From the NCBI GenBank assembly GCA_003676145.1, contig NAUB01000032.1, positions 1-64,000 on the forward strand: a DNA stretch of 64,000 nucleotides. Reading direction: 5' to 3'. The notes beneath the pieces are model-generated. The model made no database searches. It was not told the origin of the DNA and was given only the letters and a program-made list of their open reading frames with translations. This stretch comes from a gamma proteobacterium symbiont of Stewartia floridana (GTDB lineage: Bacteria > Pseudomonadota > Gammaproteobacteria > Chromatiales > Chromatiaceae). A program made the translations under genes and the position numbers. Of this stretch, positions 17,492 to 27,049 are shown in pieces. Position 1 is the first letter of the stretch. The number at the start of each line of letters is the position of its first letter.

Positions 17492-18520
17492 ATGGCAACT
17501 TCAATTTCATCAAAGACATTCAACCTGCCATGGCTCGAGTCGATGCTCAATCGCTTGGCCAGTGACCAGTTCGGTAAATCCGTCACCCAGTTGATCAAGC
17601 AACTGTTGGTACCCCTCATTGCCCTGGTGATATTTCTCGGACTCTGGAATGTGGGCGCCAAACATGTGGAGACCTCGCTGGGTGTATTGCCCGGTCCGGT
17701 GAAAGTCTGGGAGCAGACTCAGTCTTTGTACCAGGAACACAATGCGGAACGGGCGAAAGCGGACGCTTTCTACGAACGCATGCAGGGACGTATCGACAAG
17801 GCGGTAGCCGCCGGTCAGCCGGAAGAGCGCATCGAGCGGATGCGGGCCAGAAAATATACCGGCAAAGAGACCTTTTTCGATCAAATTCTGACCAGCCTGC
17901 TGACCGTGATGGTGGGTTTTGTGGTTGCCTCATTGATTGCCATTCCGATCGGTATTGTCTGCGGTATGAGCGCTACTCTCTATACGGCGATCAACCCCTT
18001 GATCCAGATCTTCAAACCGGTCTCGCCCCTCGCCTGGTTACCACTTGTGACGATGGTGGTCTCGGCACTCTATGTGAGCGATGATCCACTCTTCTCCAAA
18101 TCATTTCTCAACTCGGCGATTACCGTCACGCTGTGTTGTCTCTGGCCCACCATCATCAATACCACGGTGGGTGTCTCCGGGGTCGATAAGGATCTGATCA
18201 ATGTCAGCCGGGTATTGCGACTCAACGCCTTCACCAAGACGCTGAAGATTGTACTGCCTTCAGCGATTCCGATGATCTTCACCGGTCTGCGTCTGTCGCT
18301 GGGTATCGGCTGGATGGTGCTGATCGCCGCCGAGATGCTGGCGCAGAATCCCGGCCTGGGCAAGTTCGTCTGGGACGAGTTTCAAAACGGCAGCTCCGAC
18401 TCCCTGGCGAGGATCATGGTGGCGGTACTGGTGATCGGTTTTATCGGTTTTCTGCTCGATCGCGGCATGTTGATGCTGCAGCGGAGCTTCAGCTGGGACA
18501 AGAACGCGGTACTGCGTTAA
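17492..18520 (+). CDS. nrtB: Nitrate ABC transporter permease NrtB
   Basis: 342 residues with about six membrane helices and the binding-protein-dependent permease signature (GLRLSLGIGWMVLIAAEMLAQNPGLGKFVWDEF, an EAA-loop region). Between the first helix and the rest lies a charged segment of about 60 residues (NAERAKADAFYERM and following), probably a periplasmic insertion seen in NrtB proteins. It is followed 38 bases later by nrtC. With NrtA and NrtC it imports nitrate and nitrite. Confidence 0.93.
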   Translation: MATSISSKTFNLPWLESMLNRLASDQFGKSVTQLIKQLLVPLIALVIFLGLWNVGAKHVETSLGVLPGPVKVWEQTQSLYQEHNAERAKADAFYERMQGRIDKAVAAGQPEERIERMRARKYTGKETFFDQILTSLLTVMVGFVVASLIAIPIGIVCGMSATLYTAINPLIQIFKPVSPLAWLPLVTMVVSALYVSDDPLFSKSFLNSAITVTLCCLWPTIINTTVGVSGVDKDLINVSRVLRLNAFTKTLKIVLPSAIPMIFTGLRLSLGIGWMVLIAAEMLAQNPGLGKFVWDEFQNGSSDSLARIMVAVLVIGFIGFLLDRGMLMLQRSFSWDKNAVLR

Positions 18521-18558
18521 GTATTTCAGCCATGTCATGAATTGATTGGATTAACAGT

Positions 18559-20766
18559 ATGAACAACTATCTGAATATCGACCATGTGAGTATCACCTTC
18601 CCGACCGATAACGGTCCGTTGAATGTGCTAAACGATGTGGATCTGAAAGTCTCCCAGGGGGAGTTCATCTCTCTCATCGGTCACTCGGGCTGTGGTAAGT
18701 CCACGGTGCTGAATATTGTGGCCGGCCTGCTGAATGCCACCGAGGGTGGGGTGATACTCGAAGAGAAAGAGGTTACCGAACCCGGGCCGGATCGGGCGGT
18801 GGTGTTTCAGAACCACTCCCTGCTGCCCTGGCTGACCGTCTATGACAATGTACGTCTGGCGGTGGATCAGGTCTTCAAAAAGAGTAAATCGAAAGAGGAG
18901 CGGCATCGCTGGACTCTGCACAATCTGGAACTGGTGCATATGTCCCATGCCCTCGATCGCAAACCGGATGAGATATCGGGCGGTATGAAACAGCGTGTCG
19001 GTATTGCTCGCGCTTTGGCGATGGAACCGAAAGTGCTGCTGATGGACGAACCCTTCGGTGCGCTCGACTCATTGACCCGCACCCACATGCAGGACTCCCT
19101 GATGGAGATTCAGGCGCGGCTCAACAATACGGTAATCATGATCACCCACGATGTGGATGAGGCGGTACTGCTCTCCGATCGGATCATCATGATGACCAAC
19201 GGTCCTTCCGCCACCATCGGTGAGATTCTCAACATCGATCTGCCCAAGCCACGCAACCGTCTGGCTCTGGCGGAGAACCCGGTCTACAACCACTACCGGG
19301 CAGAAGTGGTGCGCTTTCTTCATGAACGTCATCAGCAGCCGGAAGAGGAGAAAGTTCAGCCGCAGGCTAAGGTTGAGGTAGAAAGCGACACCGTGGTCGA
19401 TCTTTCGGCCTGGTTGAAATCGAGCCAATCGGCCAGTGGTAAAACCCTTGAAAAGGATCATCTTACTCTCGGTTTTATCCCGCTGACCGACTGTGCTCCC
19501 CTGGTGGTGGCGAAAGAGAAGGGCTTCTTTCACCAGCAGGGATTGAATGTGGAGCTGTCGCGGGAGAACTCCTGGGCCAATATCCGCGACAAGGTGGGTA
19601 TCGGTATGCTCGATGGGGCGCAGATGCTGGCGGCCATGCCCCTGGCCAGTGCGCTGGGTGTGAGCGGTTCTGTGCCGATGATCACCGGCATGAGTCTCGA
19701 CCTCAACGGTAACGGCATTACCGTATCCAAGGATATCCATCAACGCATGGTGGCCAGCGGTGAAAGGGATCTCGATAGTCTGGCCGGCAGTGGTCGGGCG
19801 TTGAAAAAAGTGATCGAGGAGAACCGGGCTGCCGGTGGCAAGCCGCTGATGTTCGCCACGGTGTTTCCCTACTCATCCCACAACTATCTGCTGCGCTACT
19901 GGCTGGCCGCCTCAGGCATCGACCCGGATAACGACATTCAACTGACAGTGGTACCGCCACCGCAGATGGTCAACTATCTGCAGGCCGGGGTGATCTCGGG
20001 TTTCTGTGTCGGTGAACCCTGGAATACCCTGGCGGTATGCAACGGCCTGGGTCATACCCTGGCAGCCAGTTACGACATCTGGAACAACCATCCGGAGAAG
20101 GTGTTTGGTGTGGCCAGCAGTTGGGCGGCCGCCAATCCGAATACCCACCAGGCGGTGATCACCGCCTTGATCAAGGCCTGTGAGTGGATCGATCAGGCGG
20201 AAAACCGCAAAGAGGTTTGCGAACTGCTGAGTCAGGGACGCTACGTCAATGCGCCTCAGGAGATACTGGAGAAGTCGATGCTCGGCACATTTCAGTTCTC
20301 CCGTGACGAGGCGGCTGTGGAGCGGGCCGACTTTAATGTCTTCAATCGTTACAACGCCAACTTTCCCTGGCGTTCCCATGCGATCTGGTTTTTAACCCAG
20401 ATGGTTCGCTGGGGTCAGTTACGGGATCCGTTCGATATGCAACGAATCGCCAAGCTGGTCTATCAACCGGAGATCTACCGTAAGGCCGCCGCTTCCCTCT
20501 CCATTGATCTGCCACAGAGTGACATCAAATCGGAAGGGATCCATGGCGAAGCCTGGCAGCTTGCCGGGGAGCAGCAGAACCTGACCATGGGTTCGGATCT
20601 GTTCTTCGATGGTAAAGCCTTCGATCCGCAGCAACCCATCGACTATCTGACCGAACAGCCGGTCAGCAGCCTGGGTTGCTCGATTGAAGCCCTGCTGCAG
20701 GCCAATCCATCCAAGCGGTCCCTATCACCGGATACCGAGCCTTTGACTGAAGAGGCAAGCCAATGA
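18559..20766 (+). CDS. nrtC: Nitrate ABC transporter ATPase with fused NrtA-like regulatory domain NrtC
   Basis: 735 residues in two parts. Residues 1-265 are an ABC ATPase (Walker A GHSGCGKST, signature ISGGMKQRVG, Walker B VLLMDEPFGAL, ITHDVDEAV). Residues about 300-690 are a second copy of the NrtA fold (LTLGFIPLTDCAPLVVAKEKGFF, SSHNYLLRYWLAASGID, GFCVGEPWNTLAV), in the cytoplasm. This arrangement is that of cyanobacterial NrtC, where the extra domain senses nitrate and lets ammonium inhibit transport. Here it might also stand in for a missing NasS, which has the same fold. The stop overlaps the nirB start by four bases. Confidence 0.94.
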   Translation: MNNYLNIDHVSITFPTDNGPLNVLNDVDLKVSQGEFISLIGHSGCGKSTVLNIVAGLLNATEGGVILEEKEVTEPGPDRAVVFQNHSLLPWLTVYDNVRLAVDQVFKKSKSKEERHRWTLHNLELVHMSHALDRKPDEISGGMKQRVGIARALAMEPKVLLMDEPFGALDSLTRTHMQDSLMEIQARLNNTVIMITHDVDEAVLLSDRIIMMTNGPSATIGEILNIDLPKPRNRLALAENPVYNHYRAEVVRFLHERHQQPEEEKVQPQAKVEVESDTVVDLSAWLKSSQSASGKTLEKDHLTLGFIPLTDCAPLVVAKEKGFFHQQGLNVELSRENSWANIRDKVGIGMLDGAQMLAAMPLASALGVSGSVPMITGMSLDLNGNGITVSKDIHQRMVASGERDLDSLAGSGRALKKVIEENRAAGGKPLMFATVFPYSSHNYLLRYWLAASGIDPDNDIQLTVVPPPQMVNYLQAGVISGFCVGEPWNTLAVCNGLGHTLAASYDIWNNHPEKVFGVASSWAAANPNTHQAVITALIKACEWIDQAENRKEVCELLSQGRYVNAPQEILEKSMLGTFQFSRDEAAVERADFNVFNRYNANFPWRSHAIWFLTQMVRWGQLRDPFDMQRIAKLVYQPEIYRKAAASLSIDLPQSDIKSEGIHGEAWQLAGEQQNLTMGSDLFFDGKAFDPQQPIDYLTEQPVSSLGCSIEALLQANPSKRSLSPDTEPLTEEASQ

Positions 20767-23216
20767 AAAAACAGAAACTGATCCTGATCGGCAACGGCAT
20801 GGCCGGGGTTCGCACCCTGGAAGAGCTGCTCAAACTGGAAGCCGATTTATATGACATTAGCGTGTTCGGCGCTGAGCCCCATCCCAACTACAACCGCATC
20901 ATGCTCTCCCCGGTATTGGCCGGTGAGAAGCAGGTGGAAGAGATCGTGCTCAACAGTCGGGAGTGGTATGCGGAAAACCATATCACCCTGCATACCGGCG
21001 ATCCGGTGACTGCCATCGATCGTAAGGCCAGGCAGATCACAACCGCTTCGGGAATGAGCGCATCCTACGATCGTCTGTTGCTGGCTACCGGCTCCAATCC
21101 ATTCATTATTCCCGTGCCTGGGCACGATCTGCCCGGGGTGGTGGGGTTCCGCGATATTCAGGATGTGGAGACCATGCTGGCGTCTGCCCGCCAATACAAA
21201 AAGGCGGTGGTGATCGGTGGCGGGCTGCTGGGACTGGAGGCGGCCAACGGTCTGAAGAAGAACGGTATGGATGTGACGGTGGTCCATCTGATGGATATGC
21301 TCATGGAGCGCCAGCTGGACAAGCCGGCCGCCACTCTGTTGAAGGCTTCACTGGAGGAGGGCGGATTGAAGTTTCTGATGGAGGCACAGACCGAGGCGAT
21401 CCTTGGTGATCAACGGGTGACCGGCGTGCGCTTCAAGGATGGCACTGAGATCGATACCGATCTGGTGGTGATGGCCGTCGGAATCCGTCCCAACATGGCC
21501 CTGGCCGATGCGGCAGGGCTCCATTGCGAGCGAGGCATCGTGGTCAACGATACCCTGCAGACCTTCGACCCCCGCATCTATGCGGTGGGTGAATGTGTGC
21601 AGCACCGAAACAATACCTACGGTCTGGTAGCACCCCTGTTCGAACAGGCCAAGGTCTGCGCCAACCATCTGGCCCAGCTTGGTTATGGCCGCTATCAGGG
21701 ATCGGTTACCTCGACAAAACTGAAGGTGACGGGGATCGATCTCTTCTCTGCCGGTGAGTTCAACGAGGCAGAGGGTGACGAAACCCTGGTGCTGCAGGAT
21801 CCCGCTCAAGGAGTCTACAAAAAGCTGGTGATCCGGGATAACCGCATCAAAGGCGCTGTGATGTATGGCGACACCATGGATGGCAGCTGGTATTTCCAAC
21901 TGTTGCGGGAAGCGACCGATATCTCCAGTTTCCGCAACACTATTCTGTTCGGTCAGCACGACCTGGGTGATGCGGGACATGGGGAGGAGACCCGGGTCGG
22001 CATGCTCTCCGATGAGGCAGAGATCTGTGGTTGTAACGGAGTCTGTAAAGGGGAGATCGTCAACGCCATTACCAGTCAGGGTCTGTTCACCCTGGATGAG
22101 GTGCGAGCTCACACCAAGGCTTCCGCCTCCTGCGGATCCTGTACCGGCATGGTGGAAGCGTTGCTGGCTTCCACGGTCGGCGAGGGTTATGCGGCCACGC
22201 CGAGCAAGAAGGCGGTCTGCGGTTGCACCAGCTACAGCCATGATGAAGTGCGCAAGGCGATCAGCGAGCTTGGGTTGAAATCGATGCCTGAGCTGTTCGA
22301 TAAGCTCGACTGGGGTACCCCGGATGGTTGTCCAAGCTGTCGGCCTGCCCTCAACTACTATCTGCTGGCCGCCTGGCCGGCCGAGTATCGGGACGACGCC
22401 CAATCACGTTTCATCAATGAGCGGGCCCACGGCAATATCCAGAAGGATGGCAGTTACTCTGTGGTGCCACGGATGTTTGGCGGTCTCTGCAGCGCCGATG
22501 ATCTGCGCGCCATCGCCGATGTGGCGGATAAATTCGAGGTGCCGGAGATCAAGGTCACCGGTGGTCAGCGGATCGATCTGTTCGGTGTGAAGAAGGAGCA
22601 GCTACCGGCGGTATGGAAGGATCTCTCCGAGGCCGGGTTCGTTTCCGGACATGCCTATGGCAAGGCCCTGCGTACGGTAAAAACCTGTGTCGGTAAAAAC
22701 TGGTGCCGCTTCGGCACTCAGGACTCCACCGGACTGGGCGTGAAGCTGGAAGAGCTGACCTGGGGCTCGTGGATGCCCCACAAGTTCAAGCTGGCGGTCT
22801 CCGGCTGTCCCCGTAACTGCGCTGAAGCGACCATCAAGGATCTGGGTGTGGTCTGTGTCGACTCCGGTTATGAGCTGCACATCGGCGGCAATGGGGGAAT
22901 CAAGGTGCGGGTCACCGACCTGCTCTGCAAGGTTGAGAGCGAACAGGAGGTGTTGGAGTACACCGGTGCCTTCATCCAGTGCTACCGGGAGGAGGCCCGC
23001 TATCTGGAGCGTACCGCACCCTGGGTGGAACGGGTCAGTCTGAACTATGTGAAGCAGCGTGTCGTGGAAGACAAGGTGGGTAGAAAGGCCCTCTATGAGC
23101 GCTTCAAACTGAGTCAGCAGTACGCTCAGGTCGACCCCTGGAAGGCGCGTGCCGAAGGGGCTGAGACCCATGAATTCACACCATTGAGCATCGACCGTAT
23201 GAGGGCTGCATCATGA
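20763..23216 (+). CDS. nirB: NAD(P)H-dependent nitrite reductase large subunit NirB
   Basis: 817 residues; reduces nitrite to ammonium in the cytoplasm. Order: FAD/NAD-binding oxidoreductase (about 1-300, LIGNGMAGVRTLEEL, VVIGGGLLGLEAANGLKK), two BFD-type [2Fe-2S] motifs (CGCNGVCKG with SCGSCTG; CGCTSYSHDEV with GCPSCRP), ferredoxin-like half-domain, then the sirohaem/[4Fe-4S] domain with its four ligating Cys in CVGKNWCRFG and SGCPRNCAEA. All cofactor motifs are intact. It overlaps nrtC and nirD by four bases each, which implies coupled translation. Confidence 0.95.
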   Translation: MKKQKLILIGNGMAGVRTLEELLKLEADLYDISVFGAEPHPNYNRIMLSPVLAGEKQVEEIVLNSREWYAENHITLHTGDPVTAIDRKARQITTASGMSASYDRLLLATGSNPFIIPVPGHDLPGVVGFRDIQDVETMLASARQYKKAVVIGGGLLGLEAANGLKKNGMDVTVVHLMDMLMERQLDKPAATLLKASLEEGGLKFLMEAQTEAILGDQRVTGVRFKDGTEIDTDLVVMAVGIRPNMALADAAGLHCERGIVVNDTLQTFDPRIYAVGECVQHRNNTYGLVAPLFEQAKVCANHLAQLGYGRYQGSVTSTKLKVTGIDLFSAGEFNEAEGDETLVLQDPAQGVYKKLVIRDNRIKGAVMYGDTMDGSWYFQLLREATDISSFRNTILFGQHDLGDAGHGEETRVGMLSDEAEICGCNGVCKGEIVNAITSQGLFTLDEVRAHTKASASCGSCTGMVEALLASTVGEGYAATPSKKAVCGCTSYSHDEVRKAISELGLKSMPELFDKLDWGTPDGCPSCRPALNYYLLAAWPAEYRDDAQSRFINERAHGNIQKDGSYSVVPRMFGGLCSADDLRAIADVADKFEVPEIKVTGGQRIDLFGVKKEQLPAVWKDLSEAGFVSGHAYGKALRTVKTCVGKNWCRFGTQDSTGLGVKLEELTWGSWMPHKFKLAVSGCPRNCAEATIKDLGVVCVDSGYELHIGGNGGIKVRVTDLLCKVESEQEVLEYTGAFIQCYREEARYLERTAPWVERVSLNYVKQRVVEDKVGRKALYERFKLSQQYAQVDPWKARAEGAETHEFTPLSIDRMRAAS

Positions 23217-23542
23217 ACGACTGGATCCCTGTAACCAAGCTTGAAGAGATCCCCAGACTGGGCGCCCGTAAACTGCAGGCAGGTGAGCTGGATATCGCCC
23301 TGTTTCGTACCGGTAGTGATGAGGTCTTTGCCCTGCGGGACCGCTGTCCCCATCGGGGAGGCCCCCTGTCGCAAGGCATCGTTCATGGGGAGGCGGTGAC
23401 CTGCCCGCTGCACAACTGGAAGATCGATCTGCAGAGTGGTGAAGTGCAGGGTCCGGACCAGGGCTGTGTGCACAGCTTCGCAGTGAGGATCGAAGAGGGG
23501 GTGGTCTATCTCGATATCGCCTCTCTGGAGTCCGCGGCTTGA
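23213..23542 (+). CDS. nirD: Nitrite reductase small subunit NirD (Rieske-type)
   Basis: 109 residues with a full Rieske ligand set: Cys45-x-His47 (CPH) and Cys64-x2-His67 (CPLH). Some NirD proteins, such as the E. coli one, lack these ligands, so this one probably binds a [2Fe-2S] cluster. It pairs with NirB, whose gene it overlaps by four bases. A 99-base gap without an obvious promoter separates it from nasA. Confidence 0.93.
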   Translation: MNDWIPVTKLEEIPRLGARKLQAGELDIALFRTGSDEVFALRDRCPHRGGPLSQGIVHGEAVTCPLHNWKIDLQSGEVQGPDQGCVHSFAVRIEEGVVYLDIASLESAA

Positions 23543-23641
23543 GCGGTGCCATTTACCCTTTGAATTGACTGGTGTACTGAATGTGCCGGCAACGACAGAA
23601 TAGTGATTTTAAGCAGCTATCGATGAAACGGATCCCTGCCC

Positions 23642-26308
23642 ATGCCTGAGACGATCAACACAACCTGTCCCTATTGCGGGGTCGGTTGCGGCCTGCTGGT
23701 CGAGCCTGACGTCGACGGCGGCTGGCGGATTCAGGGAGATCCCGACCACCCATCCAATCAGGGGCGCCTCTGCTCCAAGGGTAGCGCACTCAACGAAACC
23801 CTGGATCTGGATGGCCGTCTGCTGTCACCGATGGTCGACGGCAAACCGGCGGATTGGAATCTGGCGATCGAGCGGGTTGCCAGCCGTTTTCGTCAGGTGG
23901 TCGACGAGCATGGCCCGGATGCGGTGGCCTTCTACGTATCCGGCCAGCTGCTGACCGAAGACTACTATGTGGCGAACAAGCTGATGAAGGGCTTCATCGG
24001 TTCGGGCAACATCGACACCAACTCCCGGCTCTGTATGTCCTCATCGGTGGCCGGTCACAAACGGGCCTTTGGTTCAGACACGGTGCCGGGTTGTTATGAG
24101 GATTTCGAGCAGGCGGAACTGATTGTTCTCACCGGTTCCAACACCGCCTGGTGCCATCCGGTGCTGTATCGACGTATCGTCAAGGCGAAGGAGAACAATC
24201 CGGCCCTGAAGGTGGTGGTGATCGATCCCCGGGAGACTGCCACCTGTGAGATTGCCGATCTGCACCTGCCCCTCAAGCCGGGCAGTGACAGCCTGCTGTT
24301 CAATGGTCTGCTCAGCTTTCTGGATCGTCACGATGCCAAAGACCAGGACTTTGTCGCCTCCCATACCGAAGGTCTGCAAGAGGCGTTGAAGCGCGCCCAC
24401 TGGTATGCCCCCTCAGCCCAGGCAACCGCTGAGCATTGTGGTCTGCCGGTGGATGATCTGCTGACCCTGTTTCACTGGTTTCTGGTCAAACAGCGGGTGG
24501 TCACCCTCTACTCCCAGGGGATCAATCAGACCTCCAGCGGTACCGATAAGGTCAATGGAATCATCAACTGCCATCTCTACACCGGACGGATCGGTCAGCC
24601 AGGCATGGGGCCCTTCTCCATTACCGGTCAGCCCAACGCCATGGGAGGCCGGGAAGTGGGGGCATTGAGTAACCAGCTGGCCTGCCACATGGATATCGAG
24701 AACCGGGATCATCGCTCACTGGTAGGGCGCTTCTGGCAAAGCGATTCAGTGACGGAGAGACCAGGCCTCAAGGCGGTGGATCTCTACCGGGCCGTTGAGA
24801 CGGGAGGGATCAAGGCGCTCTGGGTGATGGCCACCAATCCGGCGGTCAGTATGCCGGATGCCAATCAGGTCGCAAGGGCGCTCGACAAGTGTGAGTTTCT
24901 GGTGGTCTCGGACTGTATGGCCGAGACCGATACCGCCCGCTATGCGGATGTGCTGCTGCCCGCCCAGGGTTGGGGTGAGAAGTCGGGTACCGTAACCAGT
25001 TCCGAACGTACCATCAGTCGTCAGCACCGTTTTCTGGCGTCGGCCGGAGAGGCCAAGCCAGACTGGTGGATTGTCAGTCAGGTGGCGCAAAGGATGGGTT
25101 ATCAAGGGTTTGATTATCACTCCGCACAGCAGATCTTCAGCGAATATGCGGAGCTCTCCGGATTCGAGAATGGCGGCCGGCGTGATTTCGATATTTCCGC
25201 CCTGGCCGGGCTCGATGCGGATTCCTACGATCGGTTGAAGCCGGTCCAGTGGCCGGTGGTGAACGGCCAGGCCAAAGGAACGCCCAGGCTGTTCAGCGAT
25301 GGTCGGTTCTATACCCCATCGGGACGTGCGCAGTTTGTTGCAGTGACCCCGCAGCCGCCGGGCAACTTTCCTTCAGATCCCTATCCTCTGGTACTCAACA
25401 CAGGCCGGGTCAGGGATCAGTGGCACACCATGACCCGAACCGGTAAATCCCCTCGTTTGTCCGGTCACGACAATGAGCCGTTTGCCGAAATCCATCCTCT
25501 GGATGCGGATAACAACCAGCTGGTGGAGGGTGGTCTGGTCAGGGTCAGCAGTCGCTGGGGCGAAGTGGTGGTCCGCGCCCGTCTGAGTGAACATCAGCAG
25601 TTGGGGCAGATCTTTGTGCCGATGCACTGGAACGATCAGTTTGCCAGCAACGCAACCGTCGATTGCCTGGTCAACCCGGCGCTCGATCCAATCTCCGGAC
25701 AGCCGGAGTTCAAACACACACCGGTGACAATCGAAGCCTATAAACCCGCTTGGTACGGTTTTCTGCTGACCCGTGAACGAGTCATGCTGGAACATGCGAC
25801 CTACTGGGCGAAGGCGAAACGGGATGGTCTTTGGCACTTCGAATTGGCTGGAGAGACCACCGCGGAGGATTGGTCCGAGCTGGCCCGCAACCTGCTCAGC
25901 TCGGCCAGCGATACCGGTCAATGGGCCGAGATGATGGACAGTGCCGGTGGTCAATACCGGGGTGTCAGTGTCAACGATGGCCAGCTGCAGAGCTGCCTTT
26001 TCATCGGCCCGGATCACAATCTGCCGAAGCGGGACTGGCTGGTGCAACTGTTTGCTAAAAAACACCTTTCCCGCCAGGAGCGACTACGCTTGCTCGCCGG
26101 CGCACCAATCAATGCCCAGGAGGATGCAGGCAAGACAGTCTGTGCCTGTTTCGGGGTGGGTTTGAACACCTTGGTCAGCGCGATCGAGGATCAGGGGCTT
26201 CAGACTACCCAGGCGATCGGTGAAAAGCTCAAGGCGGGTACCAACTGCGGCTCCTGCCTGTCGGAGATCAATCGTCTGATCAAAGAGAGACAGGTTCAAA
26301 CGGCGTAA
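23642..26308 (+). CDS. nasA: Assimilatory nitrate reductase catalytic subunit NasA
   Basis: 888 residues; reduces nitrate to nitrite in the cytoplasm. The N-terminal [4Fe-4S] ligands are in CPYCGVGCGLLV and CSKGSALNE, followed by the bis-MGD molybdopterin domains (SRLCMSSSVAGHKRAFG, MATNPAVSMPDANQV) and the C-terminal MGD domain (LVLNTGRVRDQWHTMTRTG). The end (about 835-885) is a BFD-like [2Fe-2S] domain with Cys pairs CACFG and CGSC. No signal peptide, as expected for an assimilatory enzyme. No NasC-type flavoprotein partner is encoded nearby, so electrons may come from ferredoxin or an unlinked reductase. Confidence 0.94.
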   Translation: MPETINTTCPYCGVGCGLLVEPDVDGGWRIQGDPDHPSNQGRLCSKGSALNETLDLDGRLLSPMVDGKPADWNLAIERVASRFRQVVDEHGPDAVAFYVSGQLLTEDYYVANKLMKGFIGSGNIDTNSRLCMSSSVAGHKRAFGSDTVPGCYEDFEQAELIVLTGSNTAWCHPVLYRRIVKAKENNPALKVVVIDPRETATCEIADLHLPLKPGSDSLLFNGLLSFLDRHDAKDQDFVASHTEGLQEALKRAHWYAPSAQATAEHCGLPVDDLLTLFHWFLVKQRVVTLYSQGINQTSSGTDKVNGIINCHLYTGRIGQPGMGPFSITGQPNAMGGREVGALSNQLACHMDIENRDHRSLVGRFWQSDSVTERPGLKAVDLYRAVETGGIKALWVMATNPAVSMPDANQVARALDKCEFLVVSDCMAETDTARYADVLLPAQGWGEKSGTVTSSERTISRQHRFLASAGEAKPDWWIVSQVAQRMGYQGFDYHSAQQIFSEYAELSGFENGGRRDFDISALAGLDADSYDRLKPVQWPVVNGQAKGTPRLFSDGRFYTPSGRAQFVAVTPQPPGNFPSDPYPLVLNTGRVRDQWHTMTRTGKSPRLSGHDNEPFAEIHPLDADNNQLVEGGLVRVSSRWGEVVVRARLSEHQQLGQIFVPMHWNDQFASNATVDCLVNPALDPISGQPEFKHTPVTIEAYKPAWYGFLLTRERVMLEHATYWAKAKRDGLWHFELAGETTAEDWSELARNLLSSASDTGQWAEMMDSAGGQYRGVSVNDGQLQSCLFIGPDHNLPKRDWLVQLFAKKHLSRQERLRLLAGAPINAQEDAGKTVCACFGVGLNTLVSAIEDQGLQTTQAIGEKLKAGTNCGSCLSEINRLIKERQVQTA

Positions 26309-26345
26309 AGAGATTTAGTTTATTTTAAAGGTAAAGGAGAGAGTC

Positions 26346-26759
26346 ATGACACCTGAACAGATCACTCATGTGAAATCGAGTTGGTCCAAAGTTGAACCGA
26401 TTGCCGATCAGGCAGCGGCGCTTTTTTATGGTCGATTGTTTGAGGTTTATCCAGAAGTCAAACCCTACTTCAAGGGTGATATGGAGGCTCAGGGCAAGAA
26501 GCTGATGAGCATGATCGGAACGGCTGTCGGCAGTCTGGATAACCTGGAGCCGCTGTTGCCGGTTATCCGGGAATCGGGTAAACGGCATGCTGAGTACGGT
26601 GTGCAGGCAGTGGATTATGACAAAGTTGCTGATGCCTTGCTCTGGACCTTGGGAGAGGGATTGGGTGATGCCTTTACCGACGAAGTTAAAGACGCCTGGG
26701 TTGTTACCTATACGGCTTTAGCCGGTGTGATGAAGGAGGGAGCTGAAGAGGTGGCATAG
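26346..26759 (+). CDS. Single-domain bacterial haemoglobin
   Basis: 137 residues of the Vitreoscilla-haemoglobin type, without the reductase part of a flavohaemoglobin. Position-equivalent residues are visible: Tyr28 (B10) in LFYGRLF, Gln49 (E7) in AQGKKLM and the proximal His81 (F8) in KRHAEYGV. It starts at an ATG after AAGGAGAG, 37 bases downstream of nasA, and is probably co-transcribed. Next to nitrate and nitrite reductases it may detoxify nitric oxide formed as a side product, or supply oxygen; this is inferred from family and position. It is the last gene of the operon. Confidence 0.9.
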   Translation: MTPEQITHVKSSWSKVEPIADQAAALFYGRLFEVYPEVKPYFKGDMEAQGKKLMSMIGTAVGSLDNLEPLLPVIRESGKRHAEYGVQAVDYDKVADALLWTLGEGLGDAFTDEVKDAWVVTYTALAGVMKEGAEEVA

Positions 26760-26819
26760 AAGGAATGACATCACGCCATCACTGATTTGACTGATGGGCT
26801 CGAACGGATATGAGTAATA

Positions 26820-26986
26820 AGTCCGCAAATAAACGCTAATGAACGCAAATAAGAGTCGCGAATTGAACTCGTGACTCATAGAGTAAACTGGCTACTGTTC
26901 GACGTCCATTTGTGGCTTGAATCGAAGATTTCAACCTATCCTTCGCACAGCAATCATTGGCGTTTATTCGCGTTCATTTGCGGACT
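26820..26986. repeat. Long imperfect palindromic repeat, copy 1
   Basis: The left arm starts AGTCCGCAAATAAACGC and the right arm is its inverted partner ending TTTGCGGACT at 26986. The 31-base arms match at 27 positions. About 105 bases of unrelated sequence lie between. Within each arm the unit AAT-x-AACGC repeats every 9 bases. It contains no gene and lies between the globin gene and the terminator of the convergent rhodanese gene. Confidence 0.75.
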
Positions 26987-26989
26987 AAA

Positions 26990-27021
26990 AAACAAAACAC
27001 CCTGCGAAAGAGCAGGGTGTT
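26990..27021 (-). terminator. Intrinsic terminator of the rhodanese gene
   Basis: A 10-bp stem AACACCCTGC/GCAGGGTGTT (loop of six bases) is followed on the minus strand by TTGTTTTTTAG. It lies about 28 bases after the stop codon. Confidence 0.85.
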
Positions 27022-27049
27022 AAAGGTCTCAGTAAAACATGAGTTACGA

